The notes beneath the pieces were generated by a model. The model saw only the letters and a program-made list of their open reading frames with translations, searched no databases and was not told the origin of the DNA. The translations under genes were made by a program, and so were the position numbers. A DNA stretch of 64,000 bases from positions 18,734-82,733 of the forward strand of contig JANXBH010000004.1 of the NCBI GenBank assembly GCA_025060695.1. The letters are read 5' to 3'. Below are positions 1-9,636 of this stretch, piece after piece. Origin of the DNA: Caldifarciminota bacterium. Its GTDB lineage: Bacteria > Hydrothermota > Hydrothermia > LBFQ01 > DSFT01. Positions within the stretch are counted from its first letter, which is position 1. Every line of letters starts with the position of its first letter.

Positions 1-467
1 ATGGCATTATTAATCTTTGCAAGTGTTCCCTCATACGCCTCAGCACTGTCAACCGGCAAAGGATTCCCAGAAGTCGTGTCTAAGTGAGCACCTGTTATTA
101 TGTTGGGACTTGGAAGAGGCCTGTTATTCGCAACTACTTGAATATTGGCATTATTGTTTATAATTATCTCCGTATTATTAAAGTATTCAGTAACACTCGC
201 TGTTGTTATTACTATACTATCACCTGCGTTTAGCGTAGGAAAGTTTGCTGACTGACTTGAATATACTAAAATTCCTCTCCATGGACCATATGGCCTTTCG
301 TATATGTAAAAGTTCCTCGTCCCAGTTATACCTACAGGAGTAAATACAACCCCTGTTATGTTAGTCACTGTTTGATTATTACATAGTGAGTTTTGGTTCT
401 GGTCCCTTTGAAATTGTATTTGATATATATTCGTGCACTGAACTTGGCTAACTAACATCCATATCAT
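1..467 (-). CDS. Secreted OB-fold protein, N-terminal fragment (runs off left edge)
   Basis: An open frame of about 155 codons runs from an ATG at 467 to the window edge without a stop. A strong Shine-Dalgarno (AAGGAGG) lies 6 nt upstream and an in-frame TAA lies just before it, so the start is well fixed. The protein begins MIWMLVSQ, a very short hydrophobic stretch. It then enters a beta-rich region (TGVVFTPVG, FYIYERP, GILVYSS, LNAGDSIVI) that resembles the DUF5689/YhcR-type OB fold found in extracellular nucleases and T9SS-exported proteins. The 716-aa protein at 31105-33255 carries a similar domain. The role is unknown because the C-terminal part is missing. A -10-like motif at 496-501 suggests a leader of about 20 nt. 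Confidence 0.7.
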   Translation of the reverse strand, partial: MIWMLVSQVQCTNIYQIQFQRDQNQNSLCNNQTVTNITGVVFTPVGITGTRNFYIYERPYGPWRGILVYSSQSANFPTLNAGDSIVITTASVTEYFNNTEIIINNNANIQVVANNRPLPSPNIITGAHLDTTSGNPLPVDSAEAYEGTLAKINNA

Positions 468-495
468 CTTTTACCTCCTTTTTGAAAGGAATAAA

Positions 496-501
496 ATTTT
501 A
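496..501 (-). promoter_or_regulatory. TAAAAT -10-like element for the left-edge gene
   Basis: The minus strand reads CCTAAAATTTTA here, 28 nt before the ATG at 467. Unlike most promoters in the window it leaves room for a leader with a Shine-Dalgarno site. Confidence 0.4.
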
Positions 502-574
502 GGGTATTTGAAATTTAAATTTTTTATCATCTAATTTGACTAATAAAACTTGCCTTAAAATTTTAAAATTGCAC

Positions 575-1207
575 TTAATAGCTATAAACTAAATCTTCAA
601 AAATTTTAATAAGCTTCTCAAAATCAACTGTAAAATATCTTATACTATCAAAATTGAGTTTATTTAAGTTTTCCAAAAATTCAAATTCAAGCACATTAAT
701 GTCAAAGTCCCCGCTACTCTTGCAAAGCTCGCAAAATCCACCAACACTCCTTATGTAGTATCTAATACGGTAATTACCACAACTCTTACAATAAAGTAGA
801 TGATTTATACCTAAAACTGAGCTAATAAGACGATATAACCAAAGCATATAGTATTTACGCACATTTTCTTCATCAAACATAAGATATTTCAAATAGTTTA
901 TTGTATCTTCATATAAACCATTAAATGGAGAGGAAACAGGTAAAACTCTATTTATCAACTTAATAACACTAATTGCATACTTGTATTTGTTATAACTCTT
1001 TACAATGGGATAAAACGAATATAAAAATCTACTTTCTTTTACCCTAAATAATTCACTATTACTAACATAGAAGGTAACACTATATACTGATAAAGTTAGT
1101 AAGTGCTGAGAACCTATAAATTTTATTTTTCCGTAATTTTTAGAAATAGCTACGCTTATTCTTGGACCAATTTTACCAATAATAAGTATCTCATCACTTT
1201 TTAACAT
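575..1207 (-). CDS. recO: DNA repair protein RecO (RecO-like)
   Basis: RecO helps load RecA on gapped DNA (RecFOR pathway). The 210-aa product has a beta-rich N-terminus consistent with the RecO OB fold, a helical middle, and a four-cysteine zinc-finger pattern, C140-x2-C143 and C159-x2-C162, at the usual place. It is somewhat shorter than typical RecO (about 240 aa). It is the last gene of the rplY-to-recO operon and overlaps the upstream VKOR gene by 14 bp, so it is probably translated by coupling. The call rests on length, the Cys pattern and overall layout; sequence similarity is weak. Confidence 0.7.
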   Translation of the reverse strand: MLKSDEILIIGKIGPRISVAISKNYGKIKFIGSQHLLTLSVYSVTFYVSNSELFRVKESRFLYSFYPIVKSYNKYKYAISVIKLINRVLPVSSPFNGLYEDTINYLKYLMFDEENVRKYYMLWLYRLISSVLGINHLLYCKSCGNYRIRYYIRSVGGFCELCKSSGDFDINVLEFEFLENLNKLNFDSIRYFTVDFEKLIKIFEDLVYSY

Positions 1208-1568
1208 TCCTAATTAGGATATATAGCATCAACCACGAACACGCTGCAGAAATTAAACACCAAGAGCATATAGACCTTATTATAAAAACTTCTACTATCG
1301 TTAAGTATAAAGAAAATATTGCACCTACTACTACCATGAATAAGAGCAATTTTTCCAATTTCTTAATGAAGCTCAAAGAGAATGAGGACAGGTAAAACAT
1401 AAACCCCCAGAAGGGTAATGAAATATTTAGAAATTTCGAATATATACTATTTGCAACAAACTCGCAACCACCACCAATACATAAAATATGTCTTGAAAAT
1501 TCATAAGCATATATTAAATAACTACTAACTATTAAACCAAGAAAAGCCAGAATTCTAAAAATGGTCAT
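1194..1568 (-). CDS. Vitamin K epoxide reductase (VKOR) family membrane protein
   Basis: Bacterial VKOR homologues re-oxidise DsbA-like proteins and pass electrons to quinone, supporting disulfide formation outside the cytoplasm. The 124-aa protein has four hydrophobic segments, the catalytic CSWC pair at residues 101-104, the loop cysteines C30 and C35, and the family LPFWG segment near 51-55. No fused thioredoxin domain is present. Its start overlaps the rpoD stop (ATGA) and its end overlaps recO, so it sits inside a housekeeping operon. Together with Cys-containing secreted proteins it suggests oxidative folding in the envelope. Confidence 0.85.
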   Translation of the reverse strand: MTIFRILAFLGLIVSSYLIYAYEFSRHILCIGGGCEFVANSIYSKFLNISLPFWGFMFYLSSFSLSFIKKLEKLLLFMVVVGAIFSLYLTIVEVFIIRSICSWCLISAACSWLMLYILIRNVKK

Positions 1569-3190
1569 TCTTCATCAAGAAGCATTTTAAGTTTTTGCCT
1601 CCTCTTTTGATTATTAGTAATTTTAGCGATAGCTCTTGCTTCTATTTGCCTTACTCTTTCTCTTGATATTCCAAGTTCATCCGCTACCTCATCAAGTGAT
1701 CTGGGCGGTTTATCGTCCAAACCAAATCTCATAATAATAACTTTTCTTTCCCTTGAAGTTAAGGTATTTAAAACTTCCATTATTTTTTCTCTCATGAGAG
1801 CTCTTCTTGCATCCAAGTCCGGAGAAGAATAGTTTTTATCAGCTATAAAATCTCCTACGTAGGCATCTTCATCCTTACCCACAGGTTTGTCCATACTTAT
1901 CGGTTCTCTTGCTGCATCTATTGCTTGTTTTACTTTTTCAGCAGGCATATCTAAGTATTCCGCTATTTCCTCATAAGTTGGCTCTCTACCGAGTTCTTGA
2001 GTTAAAGCTTTACTTGCTTTAGTAATTCTCATAATTGTTTCTATCATGTGTATCGGAATCCTTATAATTCTTGCATGGTCTGCTATAGCCCTAATTATTG
2101 CTTGCCTTATCCACCAAGTAGCATAAGTTGAAAATTTATAACCCTTTCTATAATCAAACTTCTCTACAGCTCTTAAAAGACCTGAGTTTCCTTCCTGAAT
2201 TAGATCATTAAACTCAAGACCTCTATTTAAAAACTTCTTCGCTATACCAATAACTAATCTTAAATTACCTGTAATCATTTTTTCTTTTGCTTTTTCATAT
2301 TGAGAATAGCTATTTTCAATTTTATCAATTATGCGCTTCATTTCCTCATATGTACAATTGAAATATTTTTCATATCCCTTTATCATATTTTCAAGCTCAT
2401 TATATTCGCCCTTTAGCCTTACTAAGTCTTTCTTTTCCTCTTCATCTAACAACTCTAAACTTTCTAATGAACTTATAGCAACATCAATATCTTTTTTTCT
2501 TAAATAAAGTTTCTCCCAGAGTTTAAACTTTTTTTCAAGTTTTCTGTAAAATTCAGTAATTTTCTTAAAATTAGGTTTAAGATCAACTAATAATTGAGTT
2601 AATTCTGAATATTTACCTTTCTCGTATACTTGTTTAATGTTTTCAAAAGCTTTACTCACTCTCTCCTTTTCCTCTCTATTTTTCTTCTTACTTGTCCAAT
2701 AACTTGAATCAACACTTACCACCTCCTCTATGGAAACTATACCAAGATCTACTAACTCAATCCATTTCATAAATTTCCTTATACCATATTCAGTAGAAAA
2801 CAATAATCTCACTATTTCATTTCTTGCATCGTCCATTTCCTTTGCATACTGGACTTCCTGTTCTTTAGTTAGCAAACCAATATTTGCAATTTGCTTTAAA
2901 TATATTTTAGCAGGATCATCACCTATTCTTGATTCCTCATCATCTTCAAAATCATACATTTCTGAGTAATCCTTTCTACCATGATATTCAATTTCTATAC
3001 CACTCTCTAAAAGCTTAGTTACTATCTCATTAAACATTTCCGTGCCTTCTGAATATTCTGGTGGTATCTTTTTAATTAAATCCTCATATATTATTTTGTT
3101 CTGATTTTTCTTAGCCTCATTTATAAGTTTAGATATGAGCTTTTCTATTCTTTGAAGTTTATTCTTCACAAAACCCTTCTGTCTTGGCAT
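1565..3190 (-). CDS. rpoD: Primary RNA polymerase sigma factor RpoD/SigA
   Basis: This 541-aa sigma-70 is the housekeeping promoter-recognition subunit. Region 1.2 begins near residue 92 ([11 protein letters not shown]). Region 2 contains [13 protein letters not shown], the core-binding [11 protein letters not shown] and the -10 recognition segment [13 protein letters not shown]. Region 3 follows, and region 4 ends with the helix-turn-helix [16 protein letters not shown]. About 200 residues separate 1.2 and 2, a non-conserved insertion. An AGGAGG site lies upstream of the ATG. The gene follows dnaG by 3 bp, a partial version of the classic rpsU-dnaG-rpoD macromolecular synthesis operon. This sigma factor presumably reads the CTTTAAAATTT promoters described below. 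Confidence 0.97.
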   Translation of the reverse strand: MPRQKGFVKNKLQRIEKLISKLINEAKKNQNKIIYEDLIKKIPPEYSEGTEMFNEIVTKLLESGIEIEYHGRKDYSEMYDFEDDEESRIGDDPAKIYLKQIANIGLLTKEQEVQYAKEMDDARNEIVRLLFSTEYGIRKFMKWIELVDLGIVSIEEVVSVDSSYWTSKKKNREEKERVSKAFENIKQVYEKGKYSELTQLLVDLKPNFKKITEFYRKLEKKFKLWEKLYLRKKDIDVAISSLESLELLDEEEKKDLVRLKGEYNELENMIKGYEKYFNCTYEEMKRIIDKIENSYSQYEKAKEKMITGNLRLVIGIAKKFLNRGLEFNDLIQEGNSGLLRAVEKFDYRKGYKFSTYATWWIRQAIIRAIADHARIIRIPIHMIETIMRITKASKALTQELGREPTYEEIAEYLDMPAEKVKQAIDAAREPISMDKPVGKDEDAYVGDFIADKNYSSPDLDARRALMREKIMEVLNTLTSRERKVIIMRFGLDDKPPRSLDEVADELGISRERVRQIEARAIAKITNNQKRRQKLKMLLDEE

Positions 3191-3193
3191 AAA

Positions 3194-4717
3194 CTACCTC
3201 CTTTTTAACTCTATTATACTTTCTAATTTTCCTTCTTGTTTATATTTAAGCATCTTAGCTCTTTCTTCCCACTTATCAATAAAGGCTTCAATAGTATTTT
3301 CGTCAATTTCCCTGTCTATAAATTCTAATCTTGATATTATGTCAAGATTGCTTTCACTAACAATTCCATCTGATTTAATAAGTGAAAATAACTTCTTTGA
3401 CACTGGGTTTGTAAATACTTTCTCATCAAACTTCTGAATAATAGGTCTATATTTTTCGTTCTTATATGCATTCCACAAAACATAAACTTCGTCGCTTAGT
3501 CTCTCATAATTATTAAGATTTTGTATTTTAAAATTATAGTTCTTAAATAGAAATTCCAGCTCTTTCATAACTACTAACTTCACATCCTCCGCACTTAATT
3601 TTGCTATAATATCCCTAATTTTTCCAATAAGATTGATTTTATCCTCCATCTTTCCTTTTTCTTTTATTATCCATTCTACATAACTTTGTATATTATAAGG
3701 ATTTTTGATATAAAAGTCAAGCTCCCCCTTTAATGCTATCTCGTCAGGATCACCTCCACTTGTAAGCACAAAATACGGTATTAAGCGATTATTTAGAATT
3801 TTATCTAAATTCCTCAAAATAGCTTTTTCCCCTGCTTCATCACTATCAAAAAATAGATATATTTTATTAGTATAGTTTGAAATAAGTTTTAGCTGACTAT
3901 CACTTATATTAGTTCCCATAAATGAGACTGTATTTTGATATCCTAATTGGTGCAAAACAATTGTATCAAAGAAGCCTTCAACAACTATTACGAAATTCTT
4001 TTTTGTTATATCAGACTTTGCAAAATTAAATCCATATATTGCTAAGCCTTTTTTAAATACAGGACTATCTATTGAGTTTTTATATTTCGGTGTAGATTCG
4101 TCAATACTTCTTCCAGAAAATCCAACAACATACTTGCCATTAGTAGAAAAAATGGGAAATATAATTCTATTTTTAAAAAATGGTTCTACTTTTGAATTAA
4201 GCTTAACTGCAAGACCCACCTTATAAATTTGTTCCATTTTAAACCCTTTATCTATTAGGAATTTTATAACGTTTAAACTACTATCTGCATATCCTATCTT
4301 AAATTTATATATACTATCATCGTTCAGACCTCTTGATTTTAAATAATTTATAACTTGTTCATTTTTTTGTAAACTATCAACGTAAAACTCCATTGCATAT
4401 TGCATTAGTCTATAAAGTGAGGAGTTCTCATCTTCAAATTCTTCAATCTCTATATTAAACTTTCTTGCAAGATACTCTATAGCTTCTTCATAGTCATATC
4501 CATATGCTTTCATTACAAACTTCAATGCATTACCCTTTTCACCACATCCAAAGCAGTGATATACACCTATCGGACTTACATAAAAAGATGGATTTCTATC
4601 GTCATGAAAAGGGCATAAACCTCTATATTGGTTTCCAACTTTCTTTAGTTCAACTTTCTCTGAAACAACTTGAATTATATCTATTTTTTCATAAAAACTA
4701 TTAGGAATTTTCTTCAT
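3194..4717 (-). CDS. dnaG: DNA primase DnaG
   Basis: DnaG makes RNA primers for replication. The protein has the N-terminal CHC2 zinc finger (CPFHDDRNPSF and YHCFGCGEKG), the catalytic core, and a TOPRIM domain with the acidic motif VVEGFFD and the LFFDSDEAGEKA block. The C-terminal DnaB-binding region is present but short (about 507 aa in total). The open frame can start at 4747, but the family begins close to the KIPxxxxEKIDI segment, so the ATG at 4717 is preferred; an ATG at 4729 is also possible. Every option overlaps the end of the upstream acidic ORF, so translational coupling is likely. Confidence 0.95.
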   Translation of the reverse strand: MKKIPNSFYEKIDIIQVVSEKVELKKVGNQYRGLCPFHDDRNPSFYVSPIGVYHCFGCGEKGNALKFVMKAYGYDYEEAIEYLARKFNIEIEEFEDENSSLYRLMQYAMEFYVDSLQKNEQVINYLKSRGLNDDSIYKFKIGYADSSLNVIKFLIDKGFKMEQIYKVGLAVKLNSKVEPFFKNRIIFPIFSTNGKYVVGFSGRSIDESTPKYKNSIDSPVFKKGLAIYGFNFAKSDITKKNFVIVVEGFFDTIVLHQLGYQNTVSFMGTNISDSQLKLISNYTNKIYLFFDSDEAGEKAILRNLDKILNNRLIPYFVLTSGGDPDEIALKGELDFYIKNPYNIQSYVEWIIKEKGKMEDKINLIGKIRDIIAKLSAEDVKLVVMKELEFLFKNYNFKIQNLNNYERLSDEVYVLWNAYKNEKYRPIIQKFDEKVFTNPVSKKLFSLIKSDGIVSESNLDIISRLEFIDREIDENTIEAFIDKWEERAKMLKYKQEGKLESIIELKRR

Positions 4718-5093
4718 CGTAATAGTCATCTCTCTCAAAATCCTCAAATTCTTCCATTTCTCTATATTTCATTATTTTTTCTTCTACCTCCCTTAAAAAC
4801 TCACCTACACTCCTAAACGTATCTTCTACGTCTAATGAACTTATTTCCCCAAGCAAAGCTTGTTTTATTGTTTCCCTTAAATTAGAACGAGCTAGTTTAA
4901 CCTCCTCAATGAGAGCATCTACAGATGTATCGTCATCTACAAAATCCTCATAATAGTCATCATCACTATCTTCTATAGTTCTATTAAGATTTAAGCTTTC
5001 AAGCTCATCAAGAATTTCAGAAAATTTAGTTTCCCAATCTTCAATATATCCAGTTATACTCTGCCACATATCAAGAAGCTTCTCCTCACTCAT
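4701..5093 (-). CDS. Acidic hypothetical protein next to dnaG
   Basis: I do not recognise this about 130-aa protein. It is very acidic, with clusters such as EDSDDDYYEDFVDDD and a C-terminal FERDDYYDEENS. The stretches between are predicted helical or coiled coil. The start was set to the ATG at 5093 because GGAGG lies 7 nt upstream; the longer frame from 5117 would begin inside that ribosome-binding site. It lies between hppA and dnaG in the operon and overlaps dnaG. Its position and acidity could suit a replication or sigma accessory factor, or a nucleic-acid mimic, but nothing in the sequence proves this. Confidence 0.75.
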   Translation of the reverse strand: MSEEKLLDMWQSITGYIEDWETKFSEILDELESLNLNRTIEDSDDDYYEDFVDDDTSVDALIEEVKLARSNLRETIKQALLGEISSLDVEDTFRSVGEFLREVEEKIMKYREMEEFEDFERDDYYDEENS

Positions 5094-5106
5094 ATACTTA
5101 CCTCCT

Positions 5107-7203
5107 TTAACCTCCAAATATAAATTTTAAAGCATTTACTATAGTTTTATGAAATTCATAAATAAATGGTAAAAATACCAACGAAACAATTGACATCATT
5201 TTTAATAGTATATTTAACGAAGGACCAGCTGTATCCTTAAATGGATCTCCGACCGTATCACCTTCAACTGCAGCCTTATGCGTTTGAGAACCCTTACCAC
5301 CGAATGCACCAGTTTGCTCAATATACTTTTTGGCATTATCCCAAGCAGCACCTGCGTTATTCATCATAAGTGCAAGTGGAATACCAGAAACCATTGCACC
5401 TACTAAAAACCCTCCAAGTGCTTCAAGACCAAACAAAATTCCAACTACTATTGGTGATAAAAATGCAGTCATACCAGGAATCGACATATTCCTTATTGCT
5501 CCAGCAGTAGTTATGTCTACTATTTTTGCATAGTCCGCCCTTACCCCTTTCTTTCCTTCTAATAGCCCCGGTATTTCTTTCCACTGTCTTCTAACTTCCT
5601 CAACTACTAACTTTGCTGTCCTTCCAACAGCACGCATAGCACCTGACGAAAAGAAAAATGGAATAATTGCTCCGATTAGAGCCGATGCAACAACTTCTGG
5701 TTTCATGAGTGAAGGATTAAATTCAAGACCAAATCTTTGAGTTATCATATCAGAAAATGCAGAAAAAACTGCCATAACAGTAAATATAGCTGAACCTATA
5801 GCAAAACCTTTTCCAATTGCAGCAGTAGTATTTCCTGCAGCATCTAATATATCCGTTGTTTTTCTTACTTCTTTTCCAAGACCTGCCATTTCCGCAATAC
5901 CACCTGCATTGTCCGCTATTGGACCAAAAGCATCAACTGTTACAGTAATTCCTGTAATAGCTAACATACCAATGCATGCAATTGCTACTCCGTAAAATCC
6001 GCCATATCCACTTACTTCACCCATCTTAAATGCTATTACAAAGGAAATAGCAACTGCTATAGCAGGAATCACCGCACTTTTCATGCCAAGAGCAATACCT
6101 TCAATAATATTTACCGCAACTCCCGAACTTGAAGCTTGTGCTAATTCTATAATTCTCTTACCTGTTGAGAAGAATTCCGCAATATAACCAATAAGAATAC
6201 CAGAAACAAGTCCAAAAATTAAAGGCCAAAATAGCACTAAGTTTTTAAATAGAATAAGAGTTAAAACTAAAGAAACAATAGCAAATATAAGACCTACCAA
6301 AAGAACTGTTAAAAGTAGTATTCTTTCAGGTTTTAAATTTTTTAAAAAAGGTATGAAGGTATAACCAAGTATTGATGAGAGCGTCCCAATTCCTCCAAGA
6401 GCTAATGCATATCCTATGCCCAACATCGGATCAGCACTTCTTGCAAATGCAGCGATTACTATAGCAGATACAGTTCCTGCAACTAATGAGTCATATAAAT
6501 CAGCACCCATACCAGCGGTATCACCAACATTATCTCCAACATTATCCGCAATAACAGCAGGATTTCTTGGGTCATCTTCTGGTATCCCAGCTTCAACTTT
6601 ACCTACTAAGTCCGCACCAACATCAGCAGCTTTCGTATATATTCCACCACCTACTCTTGCAAATAGGGCTACAAATGCTGCTCCCATTGAAAAACCTGCA
6701 ACTACACTTGCAGAAAGCTGAATGTTATTGCTAATAAAATAAAAAATAAGAAATAGTCCTGACATACCAAGCAGAGATAAACTTGCAACACTCAAACCCA
6801 TTACTGAACCACCAAGATAAGCAATCTTAAAAGCCTCAATTAATCCCTTATTTTTTGCTGCATTTGTTGTTCTGACATTTGAAATAGTAGCAGTATCCAT
6901 TCCTATCCAACCTGCTAACAAGGAAAATGCCGAACCTATAATAAATGCTATAATTGTATATATTACATAACTTATACCTTCATATGAAAGACCAAGTGCT
7001 ATTAAAATTACAACCAAAAGTGATAAAAATGCAATTGTTGTATACTCCCTTTTTAAAAACGCCCTTGCCCCCTCTCTAATGTAAGAAGAAATAGCTATCA
7101 TTTCCTCACTACCCGCATCTTTATTTTTTACCAAGTTGGATATGTAAATGGCTACGAGAAATGCAAGTATCGCCGAAACAAGCGAAAAAATTACAAGATT
7201 CAT
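5107..7203 (-). CDS. hppA: Membrane-bound K+-dependent pyrophosphatase (ion pump)
   Basis: This 698-aa integral membrane enzyme couples pyrophosphate hydrolysis to H+ or Na+ export. It has the substrate-binding segment DVGADLVGKVEAGIPEDDPRN followed by DNVGDNVGDTAGMGADLYDS, and many transmembrane helices. The segment GNTTAAIGKG carries Ala where K+-independent enzymes have Lys, so it belongs to the K+-dependent class. Whether it pumps H+ or Na+ cannot be told by eye. A GGAGG site precedes the ATG, which also overlaps the pth stop. It would use PPi released by biosynthesis, an energy-saving strategy common in anaerobes and thermophiles. Confidence 0.97.
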   Translation of the reverse strand: MNLVIFSLVSAILAFLVAIYISNLVKNKDAGSEEMIAISSYIREGARAFLKREYTTIAFLSLLVVILIALGLSYEGISYVIYTIIAFIIGSAFSLLAGWIGMDTATISNVRTTNAAKNKGLIEAFKIAYLGGSVMGLSVASLSLLGMSGLFLIFYFISNNIQLSASVVAGFSMGAAFVALFARVGGGIYTKAADVGADLVGKVEAGIPEDDPRNPAVIADNVGDNVGDTAGMGADLYDSLVAGTVSAIVIAAFARSADPMLGIGYALALGGIGTLSSILGYTFIPFLKNLKPERILLLTVLLVGLIFAIVSLVLTLILFKNLVLFWPLIFGLVSGILIGYIAEFFSTGKRIIELAQASSSGVAVNIIEGIALGMKSAVIPAIAVAISFVIAFKMGEVSGYGGFYGVAIACIGMLAITGITVTVDAFGPIADNAGGIAEMAGLGKEVRKTTDILDAAGNTTAAIGKGFAIGSAIFTVMAVFSAFSDMITQRFGLEFNPSLMKPEVVASALIGAIIPFFFSSGAMRAVGRTAKLVVEEVRRQWKEIPGLLEGKKGVRADYAKIVDITTAGAIRNMSIPGMTAFLSPIVVGILFGLEALGGFLVGAMVSGIPLALMMNNAGAAWDNAKKYIEQTGAFGGKGSQTHKAAVEGDTVGDPFKDTAGPSLNILLKMMSIVSLVFLPFIYEFHKTIVNALKFIFGG

Positions 7204-7760
7204 ATCTTAACCTCCTTTGTATTTATAATTTGCATAGCTTTTTCTATTTCACCCTGACTGTAAAACAGAAGACCATTGTAAACCTTATCAAACTTGTCGT
7301 AGAGAACATTTATTTCTTCGTCTGCAAAGTCCGAAAGAACCCATTCTTTAAGTGGTATATTTGGATGCCTACCTATTCCTATTCTAATTCTTGGTATATC
7401 TTCACTTTCTAAGTAGTAAATAACTGACTTCATACCATTGTGAGAACCTGCAGAACCCCTTAGCTTAAACTTTATTACACCAAGTTCTAAGTCTGCATCA
7501 TCATAAACCACAATTAATTGACTTAGAGAAACTCTATAGTGCTTAACTATTTGTTTTATAACTATGCCTGAAAGGTTCATAAGTGTTAAAGGTTTAAACA
7601 GCATAAAATCTTTGCATTCCGCATATGCATAATCTCCCTTGCCCTTCTTATAGCTACAATTTAACTTTTTAGAAAGATAATCTAAAAATATCCATCCTGC
7701 ATTATGACGATTTTTTTTATACATTTCTCCATAATTACCAAGACCTACGATATATAGCAT
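7200..7760 (-). CDS. pth: Peptidyl-tRNA hydrolase Pth
   Basis: Pth recycles peptidyl-tRNA that drops off the ribosome. The 186-aa length is typical. Visible family features are the N-terminal VGLGNYG, the catalytic His19 in NRHNAGW, Asn62 in LMNLSG, the acidic site VYDDADL near 86-91, and SAGSHNGMKS near 103-112. It starts 6 nt after the rplY stop and overlaps hppA by 4 bp. The rplY-pth pair is a widely conserved gene order in bacteria. Confidence 0.96.
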   Translation of the reverse strand: MLYIVGLGNYGEMYKKNRHNAGWIFLDYLSKKLNCSYKKGKGDYAYAECKDFMLFKPLTLMNLSGIVIKQIVKHYRVSLSQLIVVYDDADLELGVIKFKLRGSAGSHNGMKSVIYYLESEDIPRIRIGIGRHPNIPLKEWVLSDFADEEINVLYDKFDKVYNGLLFYSQGEIEKAMQIINTKEVKI

Positions 7761-7766
7761 GAAAAT

Positions 7767-8354
7767 TTACTTCTGTTCAGTTTGAGTTTCTGTCTCTACT
7801 CTCGGTGGAATAATTGATAACACTACTTCATCCATATCTTCCTCAAATTCAACATTTTCAATTTTTATATCGCTTACATGAATAACACTACCTATATCCA
7901 AATTAGATATATCAATTTCTATATGCCCAGGTATATTTTCAGGAAAAGCCTTTATATCTATACTATGTAAGTGAACCTCAAGAATTCCACCTTTCTTTAT
8001 TCCCGGAGAATTCTCTTGACCTTTTACAACAACAGGTACACTTACACTAACTTTTTCTCTTTCATGCACTATATGAAAATCTACGTGAATAACCTTACCT
8101 GTTATTATGTCTCTCTGAATTTCTTGAATAAACGACTTTTTAGTATTTCCATTATATTCAAGCTCAACTATAGCGGTTTCATCACCGATTTCCTTTAGCA
8201 ATTTATAAAAGTCCATTTCATTTATAAGAAGATGAAGATTTTTTTCACTTAATCCATAGGCAACAGCAGGGATAAATCCTTCTTTTCTGTATTTTTTGGC
8301 ACTTGAACTACCCAAGTTTTCTCTCAATTTTACCTTTAATTTATAAGTTTTCAT
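7767..8354 (-). CDS. rplY: 50S ribosomal protein L25 (Ctc/TL5 type)
   Basis: L25 binds 5S rRNA. The 195-aa protein has the N-terminal L25 domain (LRENLGSSSAKKYRKEGFIPAVAYG) and the C-terminal TL5/Ctc extension, and ends in a short acidic/polar tail. It is the first gene of the long operon that runs to recO. Its ATG lies 10 nt after a TAAAAT element, so the message is predicted to be leaderless. Confidence 0.96.
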   Translation of the reverse strand: MKTYKLKVKLRENLGSSSAKKYRKEGFIPAVAYGLSEKNLHLLINEMDFYKLLKEIGDETAIVELEYNGNTKKSFIQEIQRDIITGKVIHVDFHIVHEREKVSVSVPVVVKGQENSPGIKKGGILEVHLHSIDIKAFPENIPGHIEIDISNLDIGSVIHVSDIKIENVEFEEDMDEVVLSIIPPRVETETQTEQK

Positions 8355-8362
8355 AAGTGCGA

Positions 8363-8373
8363 AAATTTTAAAG
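8363..8373 (-). promoter_or_regulatory. Leaderless-type promoter of the rplY-recO operon
   Basis: A minus-strand CTTTAAAATTT is followed after 10 nt by the rplY ATG, with no Shine-Dalgarno between. It is the only clear promoter seen for eight genes. Confidence 0.7.
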
Positions 8374-8377
8374 CAAT

Positions 8378-9631
8378 TTACTCTATTTCACTATAAGTTA
8401 TTTTTCCATCTTTCATGGTTAAAACAACTTTACCTTTAAATTTCCAATTTATAAATGGAGAATTTTTACTCTTTGAAATTATTAAATTTTCCGAAAATAT
8501 CCACTCCCTGTCTTTATCAAATAACACAAGATTTGCCCTATAACCTTTCTTTATTTCTCCGGTATTTCTTAGTTTTAAGAACCTTGTAGGGAAACTCACA
8601 AACTTCTCAATAAGAAAGTCTATGTCTAATCCTCTTTTTATAGCTTCACTATAAACTAAACTAAATGCAGTTTGAAGACCAATAATGCCTCTTTCACTTT
8701 CAATAAAATCCAATTTACTTTCAAATTCATGCGGTGCATGGTCGCTAGCAATAGCATCTATTGTACCATCAATTAAACCCTGCCATAGCGATTCTATATC
8801 TTCTTTTGTCCTCAATGGTGGATACATTTTAAAATTAGGAGAATAGTTATTCTCTTTTATATAGGAACTATCCAATACTAAATGATGTGGTGTAGTGTCA
8901 GCAGTTATTCTTGCTCCTAATTTTTTAAAAAGTCTAATAATTTCTACTGAAAGCTTCGAACTAACGTGCGAAAAGTGTATCCATCCACCTGTTTCAAGTG
9001 CTAATATACAATCTCTTGCAATAATACTCACTTCCGCACTCTCAGGAATTCCTAATAGACCATCTCTTAATGCGTCAAATGACCAACCTGTTGCATAGTT
9101 TAGGGATAAATTTCCGTCTTCCGCATGCTGAATAATTGGTAAATCGAACATTTTTAAATATATAAGTGCATTTCTTAATACACTTGTATTATATATACAA
9201 TTTCCATCATCTGAAAAACCAACACTTCCAGATTTATGCAATAAATAATATTCAGCCATCTCTTTACCTTCTCTATTTTTTGTAGCACAAGCAATAGGAA
9301 ATATATCTACTAAGTCAACTTCCCTTGCTCTATTAATCTGGTATATAACTAATTCTGGTTTGTCTATAGGAGGATTAGTATTCGGCATCGTGCAAACCGC
9401 CCAAAAACCTCCAAAACTTGCACTTTTACTACCTGTTTCAATATCCTCCTTATATTCATATCCCGGTTCTCTAAAATGCACATGTAAATCTATAAATGCA
9501 GGCAAAACTATTAATCCGCTTGCATCAATTATCTTATCTGCCTGCTTTGATATTTTTCCAATTTCTTCAATTATTCCATTTTCAATAAAAATATCGCCTT
9601 TATCAGTATTTTTTATAAGTAATGTTTTCAT
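8378..9631 (-). CDS. pyrC: Dihydroorotase PyrC
   Basis: Dihydroorotase closes carbamoyl-aspartate to dihydroorotate in pyrimidine synthesis. The metal and substrate motif DLHVHFREPGYEYKEDI, the MPNTNPP segment, a lysine/His-rich centre and the late DAIASDHAPH metal motif are all present; about 417 aa, a normal length. The open frame allows a TTG at 9637, but that lies 1 nt from the TAAAAT element. The ATG at 9631 sits 7 nt away, as in the other leaderless genes, and is preferred. No other pyrimidine gene is adjacent. Confidence 0.95.
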   Translation of the reverse strand: MKTLLIKNTDKGDIFIENGIIEEIGKISKQADKIIDASGLIVLPAFIDLHVHFREPGYEYKEDIETGSKSASFGGFWAVCTMPNTNPPIDKPELVIYQINRAREVDLVDIFPIACATKNREGKEMAEYYLLHKSGSVGFSDDGNCIYNTSVLRNALIYLKMFDLPIIQHAEDGNLSLNYATGWSFDALRDGLLGIPESAEVSIIARDCILALETGGWIHFSHVSSKLSVEIIRLFKKLGARITADTTPHHLVLDSSYIKENNYSPNFKMYPPLRTKEDIESLWQGLIDGTIDAIASDHAPHEFESKLDFIESERGIIGLQTAFSLVYSEAIKRGLDIDFLIEKFVSFPTRFLKLRNTGEIKKGYRANLVLFDKDREWIFSENLIISKSKNSPFINWKFKGKVVLTMKDGKITYSEIE

Positions 9632-9636
9632 TTTCA

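Noticed and set aside
541-574. CTTAAAATTTTAAAATTG near 553-570 as a further promoter
   Set aside because: No start codon lies at leaderless distance on either strand; it is close to the recO stop and may be chance in AT-rich DNA.
6416-6721. Plus-strand 101-codon frame inside hppA
   Set aside because: Shadow of a highly conserved membrane protein gene; repetitive Ala/Pro/Ser composition typical of antisense reading.
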